Shown here piece by piece: positions 37,353 to 47,628 of a stretch of DNA of 64,000 bases. The notes beneath the pieces are model-generated. The model did no database searches, had not been told where the DNA came from, and was given only the letters and a program-made list of their open reading frames with translations. The translations under genes and the position numbers were made by a program. Position 1 is the first letter of the stretch. The number at the start of each line of letters is the position of its first letter. Source of the DNA: Nonomuraea guangzhouensis (lineage in GTDB: Bacteria > Actinomycetota > Actinomycetes > Streptosporangiales > Streptosporangiaceae); assembly GCF_019396345.1 (NCBI RefSeq), contig NZ_JAHKRM010000002.1:434001-498000 (forward strand), in the 5' to 3' direction.

Positions 37353-37547
37353 TCAGAGTGAATCAAATTCGCCGTCGATGAGCCCTCGACGGAAGGCATC
37401 CCACTCCGAACGAGTGAAGTACAGCCTTGGACCGTCAGGATTTTTGGAGTCGCGTACTGCAATCAACGAGCCGTGCGTTGCCAACTCGACGCAGTCGCCA
37501 TTACCGCCACTGTATGAACTTTTGACCCACTTATCCGGATCAAGCAT
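37353..37547 (-). CDS. DUF397 domain protein
   Basis: A 64-residue protein with the DUF397 core KSSYSGGNGDCVELA and VAVRDSKNPDGPxLxFTRxEWDAF. It follows the Scr1-type regulator by 25 bp on the same strand, the standard pair of actinomycetes in which the small protein and the XRE regulator work together in development or silencing. The stop overlaps a 15-bp palindrome (37348-37362). Confidence 0.95.
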   Translation of the reverse strand: MLDPDKWVKSSYSGGNGDCVELATHGSLIAVRDSKNPDGPRLYFTRSEWDAFRRGLIDGEFDSL

Positions 37548-37572
37548 CGTCCACTCCCTTCTGACAGGGGTT

Positions 37573-38442
37573 TCACGTAAGATCTTCCAATGCCCCTATC
37601 AGCATAGTCCTGGAATCGTTGGGGCTCAGGGCGGCAGCTCGCAGGTAGTCGAACACGCTCTCGTAGGCTCGAACCTCGGGGGCCTCCTCCAAGTACACGG
37701 CACTGATCATGTTTTCCAGGTACACGACATCCATGTCACTTGGGACAGGGAAGCCTACGATGCTGAACGATCCGGTCAACGCTCCGTGCTCTCCTGCTCG
37801 AAACGGCAGAATCTGCAACATGACATTGGGGCGTTCGCCGACTTCAACGAGTTGCCTGAGCTGATCAGACATCAGAGCTGACGTGCCGATACTCTGACGA
37901 ATCACAGCCTCGCTGAGAATGGCTGCTAGCTCGAACGTGCCGTCGTTCAGACGCTCCTGGCGCTTCAGTCTGATCGAGACGAGCCGATCGATCTCGTCTG
38001 GAGGGTCACCAGGGCGAGCGGCGATAGTGACCGCATGAGCATAAGCTCCCGTTTGGAGCAACCCGGGGACCAGGCTCTGACTGTAGTGGCGAACCAGCCG
38101 TGCTTCCGCCTCAAGGCCGATGAGGGTGGAGTACTCGCCAGGCAGGACATTTGCGTACTTTTGCCACCATCCCTTCTGCTGCGCCTCTCGGGCGAGATCT
38201 AGCAGCGATTCCCGCTCCGCTCCGACAATCTCGTAGATATCAAGGAGCGCCCGGAGATCGCGAGGCTTAATGCCCCTACGTCCCGTTTCGATACGACTGA
38301 TCGATGCGGCGGCCATTTCCATCTGTTCTGCCACTATTTGCATGGACAGACCACGTTCGGTCCTGAGTCGTCGCAGCTCAGAAGCAAGCCGGCGTCGACG
38401 CACTGTTGGACTCGTCTCCAGTGACACGCTTACATCTCCCAC
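37573..38442 (-). CDS. Scr1-type XRE regulator (HTH plus DUF5753)
   Basis: A 289-residue regulator. The XRE-type HTH is residues about 10-70 (LASELRRLRTERGLSMQIVAEQMEMAAASISRIETG) and the DUF5753 (Scr1) effector domain fills the rest (LVRHYSQSLVPGLLQTGAYAHA... ; MLQILPFRAGEHGALTGSF). I chose GTG 38442 because it gives the family N-terminus (VGDVSVSLETSPTVRRRRLASEL) with AGAGAAAG before it; an upstream frame adds 45 unrelated codons. The partner DUF397 gene is 25 bp downstream. Confidence 0.93.
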   Translation of the reverse strand: MGDVSVSLETSPTVRRRRLASELRRLRTERGLSMQIVAEQMEMAAASISRIETGRRGIKPRDLRALLDIYEIVGAERESLLDLAREAQQKGWWQKYANVLPGEYSTLIGLEAEARLVRHYSQSLVPGLLQTGAYAHAVTIAARPGDPPDEIDRLVSIRLKRQERLNDGTFELAAILSEAVIRQSIGTSALMSDQLRQLVEVGERPNVMLQILPFRAGEHGALTGSFSIVGFPVPSDMDVVYLENMISAVYLEEAPEVRAYESVFDYLRAAALSPNDSRTMLIGALEDLT

Positions 38443-38588
38443 GATACTTTCTCTGGTAATTTTCCATTGGAAAACTGCCAGGAGCAATGCTTCTGAGGTA
38501 CCTTCCAAAGCGTAGGACCTCAAGCGCTGACCGCCCTCGAAACGCAGGTACAGCGCGGCAATCAACGGTGCATTCACGGAGGTTCGTC

Positions 38589-38840
38589 ATGCCTTTTAGT
38601 GACTCCGATCTGCAACGCCTCGCTTACCTTACGCGTCTGGACCAAGGGCTGATGTGCCTTGGCGCAGACCCGAGGTTGGACCTCCGGCGAGCCAGGGTCG
38701 CGCTGCCGTCCTTGATGGTCCGCGCCGATTTTCGGCGGGGGCGCTGGATCTACAGGTGGGGTCCGTGGCCCTGGTGTCGAGTGGATGCCAACCACGAGAA
38801 CGCTGCGGAGCGGGTGTACCAAGCGATGCGGCTGATTTGA
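38589..38840 (+). CDS. Small protein upstream of ATPase, 83 aa
   Basis: An 83-residue protein beginning MPFSDSDLQRLAYLTRLDQGL, divergent from the XRE gene. Its stop shares one base with the next ATG (TGATG), so it is translationally coupled to the ATPase. Small proteins of this type occur next to Scr1/DUF397 modules; I do not recognise a named family. A Trp-rich centre (WIYRWGPWPWC) with one Cys is notable. Confidence 0.65.
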   Translation: MPFSDSDLQRLAYLTRLDQGLMCLGADPRLDLRRARVALPSLMVRADFRRGRWIYRWGPWPWCRVDANHENAAERVYQAMRLI

Positions 38841-39385
38841 TGCAGCGGGACCTGGGCGGTTTCTGGTTGCCAGGCTTGGCAGCGTCGGTCCCGATGGCGC
38901 GGATGTTCGTCAAGACGATGCTGGCCGGGGTTGGTGGGGACATCAGTGATGCGCTGCTGGTACTCAGCGAACTGGTGACGAACGCGGCCAAGCACAGCGA
39001 CTCGGCGATGCCGGGTGGCTGGGTACGGGTCCGGGTCAAACGCGTCGATGTTGGCTTGGTCCAGATCGAAGTGATCGACGACGGGTCGGCAAGTTGCCCC
39101 TCTCCTCGCTATCCGAATGCGCACGGCGAGGATGGGCGAGGGCTGGGGATCGTCGATGACCTGGCCGCGAAATGGGGGTGGCGTCAGTTCGGAGGGAAGC
39201 GCTTGGCGGTCTGGGCGCTCATGAACGTGCCTTCGCTGGAGGAGCAAGCGAAAGAAGGCGACGATTTCACACATCAGGCCGGACCCGAGCCGGCGGAGTC
39301 GCGCAGAACCGAAGCCTCAGCCGCCCATCATGCCCTGCGTCTCGATGATCACCCTCCGGTTGATGCTCCTCTTGGTAGGGGTTGA
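38840..39385 (+). CDS. Anti-sigma-like GHKL ATPase
   Basis: A 181-residue protein with one HATPase_c_2 domain. N box LVLSELVTNAAKHS and the G1-like VIDDGS...GRGLGIVDDLA are present, the phosphoacceptor domain is not. Such ATPases sit beside Scr1/DUF397 modules and probably switch a regulator (inference). The ATG is coupled to the 83-aa gene. The C-terminal 45 residues are disordered and acidic/His-rich. Confidence 0.85.
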   Translation: MQRDLGGFWLPGLAASVPMARMFVKTMLAGVGGDISDALLVLSELVTNAAKHSDSAMPGGWVRVRVKRVDVGLVQIEVIDDGSASCPSPRYPNAHGEDGRGLGIVDDLAAKWGWRQFGGKRLAVWALMNVPSLEEQAKEGDDFTHQAGPEPAESRRTEASAAHHALRLDDHPPVDAPLGRG

Positions 39386-39601
39386 GCGCCCGCGTTGCCG
39401 CCGCACATCATTCGCCGTCACATCTAAAGGGGACAAGAAAAATGATTTAGCCAAAAGAAAACCATTATCCCGCTTTCTCCAAAATGGACAGCGGCGGCCA
39501 AGGGATCAATCTTCTCACCGAATAGAAGCATCGAGGCCTAGGCTTTGAAGCTAACGTCGAACCCAAGAGCGGACATCAGCCCGCATGGCGAAAGGAGCAT
39601 T

Positions 39602-39736
39602 ATGGGTAACGATAAGGATGATAAGGACGACAAGCCCACGCCGAAACATGCAGGCGGGCAAAAGAAGGACGTACCATTTAAGGTGAAGGAACCGACAGAG
39701 GCGGAGAAGAACGGCAAGGGTGGCGGAAGGCACTAG
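39602..39736 (+). CDS. Candidate imiditide-type RiPP precursor, 44 aa
   Basis: A 44-residue Lys/Asp-rich peptide: it starts MGNDKDDKDDKPTPKHAGG, continues QKKDVPFKVKEPTEAEK and ends NGKGGGRH. It has no Cys and no hydrophobic core, so it cannot be a lanthipeptide, lasso or sactipeptide. A ribosome site AAAGGAG lies 4 bases before the ATG. The stop TAG overlaps the GTG of the PIMT-like methyltransferase (TAGTG). In imiditides, a PIMT homologue methylates one Asp of such a linear, positively charged precursor, which then forms an aspartimide. Asp23 (in KKDVPF) and one of the N-terminal Asp residues are candidates (inference). Confidence 0.7.
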   Translation: MGNDKDDKDDKPTPKHAGGQKKDVPFKVKEPTEAEKNGKGGGRH

Positions 39737-40851
39737 TGGATCCCGAAGAACTCAACGTTGCGATGGCCAATGCCTTGGCATCCAACGGCGAGTTGACGGA
39801 TGAGGCATGGCGGGCAGCATTGCTCGCCGTGCCCCGTCACCTTTTCGTGCCAGCGGTGGCCTGGGCCGAACCGGACGACGCCCCCGGCTACCTGATCGAT
39901 CGGGAGAGCAATCCGGACGCATGGCTGAAAGCGGCCTACGCCGATCATGCGATCATCACGCAGTTCGATGACGGGGCTACGGAGATCAGCAAAGGGCCGG
40001 GGCGCTATACCTCGTCCCTGTCAGCTCCGGGGGTCGTGCTGGACTTCCTTGAACTTCTCGGAGCCGGCTCGAACGATCAGGTGCTGGAGATAGGAACGGG
40101 GCCGGGGTGGACGGCTGGTCTGCTGTCACATCGGGTCGGTGAGGAGTGTGTGACAAGCATAGAGATCGATGAGGACGTGTTCTCGACAGCAGTTGGCAAT
40201 CTCAGCGAGGTCGGCCACCGGCCGCACCTGGTTCGAGGCGATGGTGGACGAGGATGGGCCCGCGGCGCTCCCTACGACCGTGTGCATGTCACTTGTGGCG
40301 TGTTCGAGGTCCCCTATGAGTGGGTGCGGCAGACGCGATCTGGCGGGGTGATTGTGCTGCCGTGGATGCCCCGTTATGAGCCTGGGTATCAGCTACGGTT
40401 GTCTGTTGGCCCGCATGGCACGGCGTCCGGGAATTTCACGCAGTACGCCGGATACATGCTGCTGAAAAGCCAACGTGCTGCTTCCCCACCGCTTTTTGAG
40501 GACGATTTCCGATTCAGGCCCACAGAGATCGATCCTGCGACGGTATTTCGTGCTGGGTACGGAGCCGATGTGGCCATTGCTGGAATGTACCCCGACATCA
40601 CTGTAAATGTGGACAGGGAGAATGACTTCCAAACTTGGTTGTGGACCGGCGATTCCAAGGCTTACGTATCGGGTAGTGAGGTGGCGCAAGTCGGCCCCCG
40701 CAACCTGTGGGACGAGGTAGAGAGGGCTTTTTCGCAGTGGACGGAATGGGAAAGACCCGAGCTGAGCAGATTCGGGATGTGCGTCACACCCGTTGGCCAA
40801 TATGTGTGGCTGGACTCTCCGGATAATCCTGTCGCGCTACCTGCTCGATGA
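39736..40851 (+). CDS. PIMT-like O-methyltransferase, imiditide-type
   Basis: A 371-residue methyltransferase of the protein-isoaspartate (PIMT) family. AVPRHLFVPA (31-40), the SAM motif VLEIGTGPGW (116-125) and GVIVLPW (204-210) are typical. Unlike housekeeping PIMTs (about 220 aa) it has a long C-terminus ending RFGMCVTPVGQYVWLDSP (345-362), the kind of extension that marks RiPP-associated members. Its start overlaps the 44-aa peptide gene by one base (TAGTG). It probably methylates an Asp of that peptide (inference from the Nonomuraea maritima NmaA/NmaM imiditide system). No ATP-grasp or lanthipeptide enzyme is nearby, which separates it from graspetide and FxLD systems. Confidence 0.8.
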   Translation: MDPEELNVAMANALASNGELTDEAWRAALLAVPRHLFVPAVAWAEPDDAPGYLIDRESNPDAWLKAAYADHAIITQFDDGATEISKGPGRYTSSLSAPGVVLDFLELLGAGSNDQVLEIGTGPGWTAGLLSHRVGEECVTSIEIDEDVFSTAVGNLSEVGHRPHLVRGDGGRGWARGAPYDRVHVTCGVFEVPYEWVRQTRSGGVIVLPWMPRYEPGYQLRLSVGPHGTASGNFTQYAGYMLLKSQRAASPPLFEDDFRFRPTEIDPATVFRAGYGADVAIAGMYPDITVNVDRENDFQTWLWTGDSKAYVSGSEVAQVGPRNLWDEVERAFSQWTEWERPELSRFGMCVTPVGQYVWLDSPDNPVALPAR

Positions 40852-41085
40852 TGTTGCCGCCAAGGTCAGGCTGCTCCAATCAGCCAACCCGGCGAAGCGT
40901 TCTTGGAAGGCGTCCGAGCGCAGCGAGGCCCTTCAGGGGGCGGGCGTCAGCCCGCCTGGGAGGACGTCCGGAGCGAAGCGGAGGGCCGTTGTGGGCGGGC
41001 GGGCATCAAACGGCCAACCACCGAATCGGGTAAGGGGTGGGCTGAAAAGATCGTCCGGAGCGTAGCGGAGGTCCTTTGCGGCGAG
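40844..41085. repeat. Dispersed repeat, right copy, with unit array and hairpin
   Basis: The first 26 bp equal 36392-36417. Three related units follow: 40911-40931, 40965-40987 and 41052-41074 (CGTCCGGAGCGAAGCGGAGG-like). A 7-bp hairpin (GGCGGGC-GTCA-GCCCGCC, 40939-40956) may end transcription of the methyltransferase gene. It spans the gap between the methyltransferase and lepA. Confidence 0.75.
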
Positions 41086-41092
41086 CAGCCGG

Positions 41093-42922
<1,830 letters not shown>

Positions 42923-42977
42923 CGAAGTCCGTTTCGACAGGGTTGAGGTCAAGCGTCTTTCATGGTGACATGCCCGG

Positions 42978-43967
42978 GTGATTGCCCGAACCGCCATTCG
43001 CCGTGGTCTGCGCCTTGTCGCGCTGGCCCTGGCTGTCATCGTCGCGCTGATCGGCCTCCTGGCCGGCGCGCTCCGTCTTCAGTTTACCGGTGCCCCGGCG
43101 GCCTGGGCGAAGAGCACAGGTAACGACGCCCTCTGGCTCGGCCACGCGTGGGTCGACGGCCGCCGTACGGAGGCGGACGTGGAGCGACTCGCGGTACGCC
43201 TGCGCGCCACGGGCATCAAGGACCTGTACGTCCATTCGGGACCATTCGAGAAGGACGGCCGCCTAGATCCCGCAAAATACCCCAGCGCCCGAAATTTCGT
43301 CCAATGGGTTCGGCAGTACCTCCCCGGCCTCCGCGTCTCCGCCTGGCTCGGCCAGAAGGTCGACGGCCTCCTCGACCTCGACGACGCCAAGTCCCGCGAG
43401 AACGTCCTGGCCGGAGCCGCCGCCATCATGCGGACCGGCTTCGACGGCATCCACTACGACTTCGAGCCGATCGGCGACGGCGACCGCGACTTCCTCGACC
43501 TCCTCGAGAAAACCCGCCAGTACACCAGGCTCCTGTCCATCTCGACGCCCCAGATCGAGCCCTACCCCCTGATGCGCCTGCCCGCCCGGGCCCTCATCGG
43601 CCACGACAAGTACTGGTCGAGCGGCTTCTTCAAGCAGGCCGCCGACCGCGTCGACCAGATCGCCATCATGACGTACGACTCCTTCACCCCCGCGCAGTCC
43701 CTCTACGGGGGATATGTCGCACGGCAGGCCACCCTCGCCCTCGATCTGGTCCCCGAGACGAAGCTGGTCCTGATGGGCGCCCCCGCCTACCACGACCACG
43801 GCATCGGCTGGGGCGACTCCGCCGAGAGCGTCGCCATGGCCGCCCAGGGCGCCAAGCTGGCCTTGACGGACCACGGCAGACGGGAGCTGTTCGGCCTGGC
43901 CCTGTACGTCGATTTCGCGGCAACCGAGGAGGATTGGCGCGAATACACCACCGAGTGGTTCTCCTGA
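42978..43967 (+). CDS. Membrane-anchored GH18-like protein, altered active site
   Basis: A 329-residue protein with an N-terminal membrane anchor (about 10-35) and a glycoside-hydrolase-like barrel. The catalytic segment reads DGIHYDFEP (156-164): Asp156, Asp161 and Glu163 stay, but the middle Asp of DGIDIDWE is His159. It probably binds or slowly cuts a cell-wall glycan rather than chitin (inference). It starts at GTG, divergent from lepA and 150 bp upstream of rpsT. Similar proteins have been noted between lepA and rpsT in related actinomycetes (not confirmed here). Confidence 0.7.
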   Translation: MIARTAIRRGLRLVALALAVIVALIGLLAGALRLQFTGAPAAWAKSTGNDALWLGHAWVDGRRTEADVERLAVRLRATGIKDLYVHSGPFEKDGRLDPAKYPSARNFVQWVRQYLPGLRVSAWLGQKVDGLLDLDDAKSRENVLAGAAAIMRTGFDGIHYDFEPIGDGDRDFLDLLEKTRQYTRLLSISTPQIEPYPLMRLPARALIGHDKYWSSGFFKQAADRVDQIAIMTYDSFTPAQSLYGGYVARQATLALDLVPETKLVLMGAPAYHDHGIGWGDSAESVAMAAQGAKLALTDHGRRELFGLALYVDFAATEEDWREYTTEWFS

Positions 43968-44010
43968 GGACGTACACTGAGCGGAGACTCCGATGACCCA
44001 GGGTGTTGAT

Positions 44011-44040
44011 TTGAGCTGCCGCCTGGGTTATTGGTAACCT
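44011..44040 (+). promoter_or_regulatory. Probable rpsT promoter
   Basis: TTGAGC (-35, 44011-44016), an 18-bp spacer and TAACCT (-10, 44035-44040) give a plausible sigma-70-type promoter 77 bp before the rpsT start. Confidence 0.5.
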
Positions 44041-44116
44041 GTTCAACTGCGTGTGGCGCGCCCTCTCTCGAGCCCGCGCGCCCCATCCATCACCAGACTT
44101 TCACCGAGGCTTCTTC

Positions 44117-44386
44117 GTGGCGAACATCAAGTCCCAGATCAAGCGCAACAAGCAGAACGAGAAGGCTCGCCTGCGCAACAAGGCTGTCAAGTCTTCGCTG
44201 AAGACGGCTGTGCGCAAGTTCCGCGAGGCCGCCGAGCAGGGCGACGCCCAGCAGGCCGCCGAGCTGCAGCGGGCCGCCGCCCGTCAGCTCGACAAGGCCG
44301 TCAGCAAGGGTGTCATCCACAAGAACCAGGCCGCCAACCGCAAGTCGGCGATCGCCAAGCAGGCCGCCAGCCTGGCTGCCAAGTAG
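44117..44386 (+). CDS. rpsT: 30S ribosomal protein bS20
   Basis: An 89-residue basic protein matching bS20: [35 protein letters not shown] is the family start, and the tail reads [20 protein letters not shown] chose GTG 44117 because it gives that start; the frame continues upstream without similarity. A strong terminator follows 20 bp after the stop. bS20 binds 16S rRNA early in 30S assembly. Confidence 0.97.
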   Translation: MANIKSQIKRNKQNEKARLRNKAVKSSLKTAVRKFREAAEQGDAQQAAELQRAAARQLDKAVSKGVIHKNQAANRKSAIAKQAASLAAK

Positions 44387-44405
44387 GTCGCCAGAGGCAC
44401 CACAG

Positions 44406-44439
44406 CGCCGCACCGCCGTCAAGGGGTGCGGCGTTTTTT
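44406..44439 (+). terminator. rpsT intrinsic terminator
   Basis: A perfect 9-bp GC-rich stem (CGCCGCACC with GGTGCGGCG), a 10-base loop and a run of six T bases at 44434-44439 form a textbook terminator after rpsT. Confidence 0.93.
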
Positions 44440-44553
44440 GTGTCACGATTTCGATATCACACCGGCGTTTCAGGTCCGTCACCGTTCCGAAGATCACCTT
44501 GCCTCCCCCCTCTTGAATGCCCAAGGGTTCACTAAACGGGGCAAGGGGGGCAT

Positions 44554-47500
44554 ATGCGGGGGCCGTTGGTCGTCAAACGGGCGTTCAGCGAGCCGCTGCT
44601 GTTACTGGCCGCGTTCGGGTCGATCCTGCTGGCCACCACGACGCTGGTAGCGCTGACGATGTACGCCTCGACCATCGCCGAGGTGGGCGTGCGCCGCACG
44701 ATGGAGACCGCGTCGCTGGGCCAGGTGGCCGCGACCATCGCCACACCCGTCAACACCAAGACGTTCCCGGCGCTCGACCGGGCGATCCGCGCCGAGCTCG
44801 CCCGGGCCTACGCGGGCGCGCCCGCCGCCATCACGACCGCCTTCCGCTCCGACTCGTACGTCCTGCCGGGCCAGGAGAGCCGCAAAACCCCCGAACTCCT
44901 CAGGTTCGGCAGCTATGACGGCCTCGACACCCACGCCAAGCTGATCTCCGGCGCCTGGCCGACCGCCAAAACCGACGCCGCCAAGACCGACGCCGCCGGA
45001 AGCGACGTCGTCGAGGCCGCGATCTCGCTGTCGGCGGCCTCGGCGAGCGGCCTCAAGTCCGGTCAGGAGATCACCACCGAGGGCCGCCTCGACCACAAGC
45101 CGGTCAAAGTCCGCATCACCGGCGTCTTCCAGCTCAACGACCCGTTCGGCGACCGCTGGACCGGCGAGCAACTGCTCACCCGAGGCGTCGAGACGGGCGA
45201 GTACACCACCTACGGCCCGCTGATGGTCCCCCGCCAGACGTTCCTGAGCCGCTTCGCCACGAACGTCAACGCCACCTGGACCGCAGTCCCCGACCTGCGC
45301 ACGCTGTCGCCGGAGCAGCTACGGCCGTTCGCCGGCCGGGTGAGCGAGCTACGCGACCGGCTGCGGGCGAACGGCTGCCCGAGCTGCACTGCCGCCAGCC
45401 GCCTGCCGGAGATCCTCACTCAGCTCGGCACCGCCGCCCTGGTGGCCCGCTCCACCATGCTCATCCCGGTGCTCCAGCTGCTCCTGCTGGCCGCGTACGC
45501 GCTCATGCTCACCGCCCGCCTGCTCGCCGACCACCGCCGCATGGAGGTGGCGCTGCTGCGCTCGCGCGGCGCGGGCACGCTGCGGCTGGCCGCGCTGGCG
45601 GGCGGCGAGGCGCTGCTGGTGGCCGTCCCGTGCGCGATCGTCGCGCCGTTCCTCGGTCCGCCGCTGCTGGCCCTGGTCAACGCGCTGCCGTGGATCAAGG
45701 CCTCCGGTGTACGGCTGGCGCCGTCGGCCGACCTCGGCACGTTCGCGGTCTCGATCGGTGTGGCCCTGGCCTCGGCCGTACTCCTCATGCTGCCGGCCCT
45801 CGCGGGCGCCCGGCGTACCTATGTGGAGGAGCAGTCGACGCGCGGCCGGAGCGGCGGGCGCGGGCTGATCGAGCGGGCCGGGGCGGACCTGGCGCTGCTG
45901 CTGGTCGCGGCGCTGGCCATCTGGCAGCTGCGGCGCTATGGCGCGCCCGTCACCGCGACGGCGGCCGGCGACCTCGGCATCGATCCGCTCATCGTCTCGG
46001 GCCCGGCGCTGGCGTTGCTCACCGGTGGCATGCTGGGCCTGCGTCTGGTGCCCCGCGTCTCGAAGCTGGCCGAGCGGCTCACCGCCCGGCGGCCCACGCT
46101 GGCTCCGGCGCTCGGCGTCTGGCAGGTCAGCAGGCGGCCGCTCAGGTACGCGGGTCCCGCGCTGCTGCTGACCATGGCCATCGCGATCGGCATCGTGTCC
46201 ATGGCCACGGCCGCCACCTGGCGCGGTTCCCAGGAGGACCAGGCCCGCCACCAGACCGGGGCCGATCTGCGGATCTCCGGGCCACCGGACGGTCCCGAGC
46301 TGGGCACGTTCGGGCGCGGCCCCGCGTTCGCGGCGCTGCCGGGCGTCACGACGCTCTCCCCCGCCTTCCGCGGCCAGGTGGACCTCAGCGGCGAGGGCGC
46401 GGTCCTGCTCGGCCTCGACGCCGGCAAGCTCGACCGGCTCCTCCAGTTGCGGCCCGACCTGTCGGCGCGGTCGGTCGGGGAGATGGCGCGGGAGCTGCGC
46501 TCGGGCCGACAGCGAGGTGGCCCGCTGGAGCTGCCGGGCAGACCCACCACGCTCACGGTACGGGCCCGCACCGACGCCGAGGTACCGCTGCGGATCATGG
46601 TCTCGGACGCGCTCGGCGTCTGGCGCGAACTGTCCCTGGGCCTGCTCCATCGGGGCGACAACGAGATCGTCCTGGACCTCGGGGCGTTGGCCGGGCGGAC
46701 CGGGAAGATCGCCTACCCGCTGTCCGTCCGCGGCCTGGTCGCCAATCCGCCCGAGAGAGGCGCCGCGCAGGTCACGGTGACCGGGCTGAGTCCCGGCAGT
46801 GCGATTTCGCTGAAGGTGACCGGACCGCAGCCGGCCGCCGTCGCCTTCGACGAGCCGACCGGCCCGCTGCCGGTGGTGCTCACCACCGACCTGGCCGCCT
46901 CGCTCAAGCTCTCGCCCGGCCAGGTGAGCCGGGTCAGCCTGGATCGGCGGGTCGTCGAGGTCAAGGTCGCGGGCCTGGTCGATCGCATGCCGACGACCGC
47001 CGCGGACCAGCCGGCCGTACTGGCCGACTGGGGCACCCTCCAGGCGCACGGCCTGGCGGCGGGACAGATACCCAGACCGGCCACCGAATGGTGGCTCGCC
47101 GCCAAGGGCGGCGACACCGAGCCCGCGCTCACGGCGTTGAAGAAGCGGCCGGAGTGGAACGTCACCGCCTTCGACCAGCGCGAACTCGCCGAGCGGCTGC
47201 GCGACGACCCGCTGGCCAGCGGGCTGCAGGGGGCGCTGATCCTGGGCTTCGCGGCCGCGCTGGCGTTCGCGGTGCTGGGCTTCCTGGTGAACGCCACCGT
47301 CGCGGCGCGGGAGCGGATGGCCGAGTTCACCATCCTGCGGGCGCTCGGGGTGAGCTCCCGGCAGGTGTTCGGGATGCTGGCGATCGAGCAGGCGTTCGTC
47401 ATCGGGCTGTCGCTGGTGGCGGGCACGGCGCTGGCGTTCGTCGTGGGCGTCCTGGTCGTGCCGCACATCGTGCTCACCGGGCAGGCCGCGGCGGTCACGC

Positions 47501-47628
47501 CCGACGTACTGCTCGACATCCCATGGGCGGCGACCGCGGCCATGTTGGCGCTGGTGGCCGCGCTGCTGCTCGGCATCGTCGCGGTGCTGGCCCGCAACCT
47601 GCGCGGGCAGGGTGGGGAGGACTTGTGA
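44554..47628 (+). CDS. ABC transporter permease, FtsX/MacB-type, large
   Basis: A 1024-residue permease with about ten membrane helices in two FtsX-like blocks (about 12-40, 300-420; and 880-1010) and large extracytoplasmic domains between them (about 45-290, 500-870). It carries the FtsX signature RERMAEFTILRALGVSSRQVF near residue 920. The ribosome site AAGGGGGG precedes the ATG. It is the first gene of a four-gene operon with a second permease and two ATPases; the exported substrate is unknown (lipids, lipoproteins or peptides are typical). Confidence 0.87.
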   Translation: MRGPLVVKRAFSEPLLLLAAFGSILLATTTLVALTMYASTIAEVGVRRTMETASLGQVAATIATPVNTKTFPALDRAIRAELARAYAGAPAAITTAFRSDSYVLPGQESRKTPELLRFGSYDGLDTHAKLISGAWPTAKTDAAKTDAAGSDVVEAAISLSAASASGLKSGQEITTEGRLDHKPVKVRITGVFQLNDPFGDRWTGEQLLTRGVETGEYTTYGPLMVPRQTFLSRFATNVNATWTAVPDLRTLSPEQLRPFAGRVSELRDRLRANGCPSCTAASRLPEILTQLGTAALVARSTMLIPVLQLLLLAAYALMLTARLLADHRRMEVALLRSRGAGTLRLAALAGGEALLVAVPCAIVAPFLGPPLLALVNALPWIKASGVRLAPSADLGTFAVSIGVALASAVLLMLPALAGARRTYVEEQSTRGRSGGRGLIERAGADLALLLVAALAIWQLRRYGAPVTATAAGDLGIDPLIVSGPALALLTGGMLGLRLVPRVSKLAERLTARRPTLAPALGVWQVSRRPLRYAGPALLLTMAIAIGIVSMATAATWRGSQEDQARHQTGADLRISGPPDGPELGTFGRGPAFAALPGVTTLSPAFRGQVDLSGEGAVLLGLDAGKLDRLLQLRPDLSARSVGEMARELRSGRQRGGPLELPGRPTTLTVRARTDAEVPLRIMVSDALGVWRELSLGLLHRGDNEIVLDLGALAGRTGKIAYPLSVRGLVANPPERGAAQVTVTGLSPGSAISLKVTGPQPAAVAFDEPTGPLPVVLTTDLAASLKLSPGQVSRVSLDRRVVEVKVAGLVDRMPTTAADQPAVLADWGTLQAHGLAAGQIPRPATEWWLAAKGGDTEPALTALKKRPEWNVTAFDQRELAERLRDDPLASGLQGALILGFAAALAFAVLGFLVNATVAARERMAEFTILRALGVSSRQVFGMLAIEQAFVIGLSLVAGTALAFVVGVLVVPHIVLTGQAAAVTPDVLLDIPWAATAAMLALVAALLLGIVAVLARNLRGQGGEDL

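Noticed and set aside
37340..37362. Overlapping AGAGGCCTCT and TTCACTCAGAGTGAA palindromes
   Set aside because: They lie at the end of the DUF397 gene and may act as a terminator, but no T tract or context supports a regulatory role.
39602..40851. FxLD lanthipeptide or graspetide cluster
   Set aside because: The peptide has no FxLD motif and no Cys, and no LanC, LanB or ATP-grasp gene lies near the methyltransferase.
45630..47624. Long upstream extension of the second permease frame
   Set aside because: It is a shadow of the first permease; the true start is the GTG that overlaps the stop at 47625.
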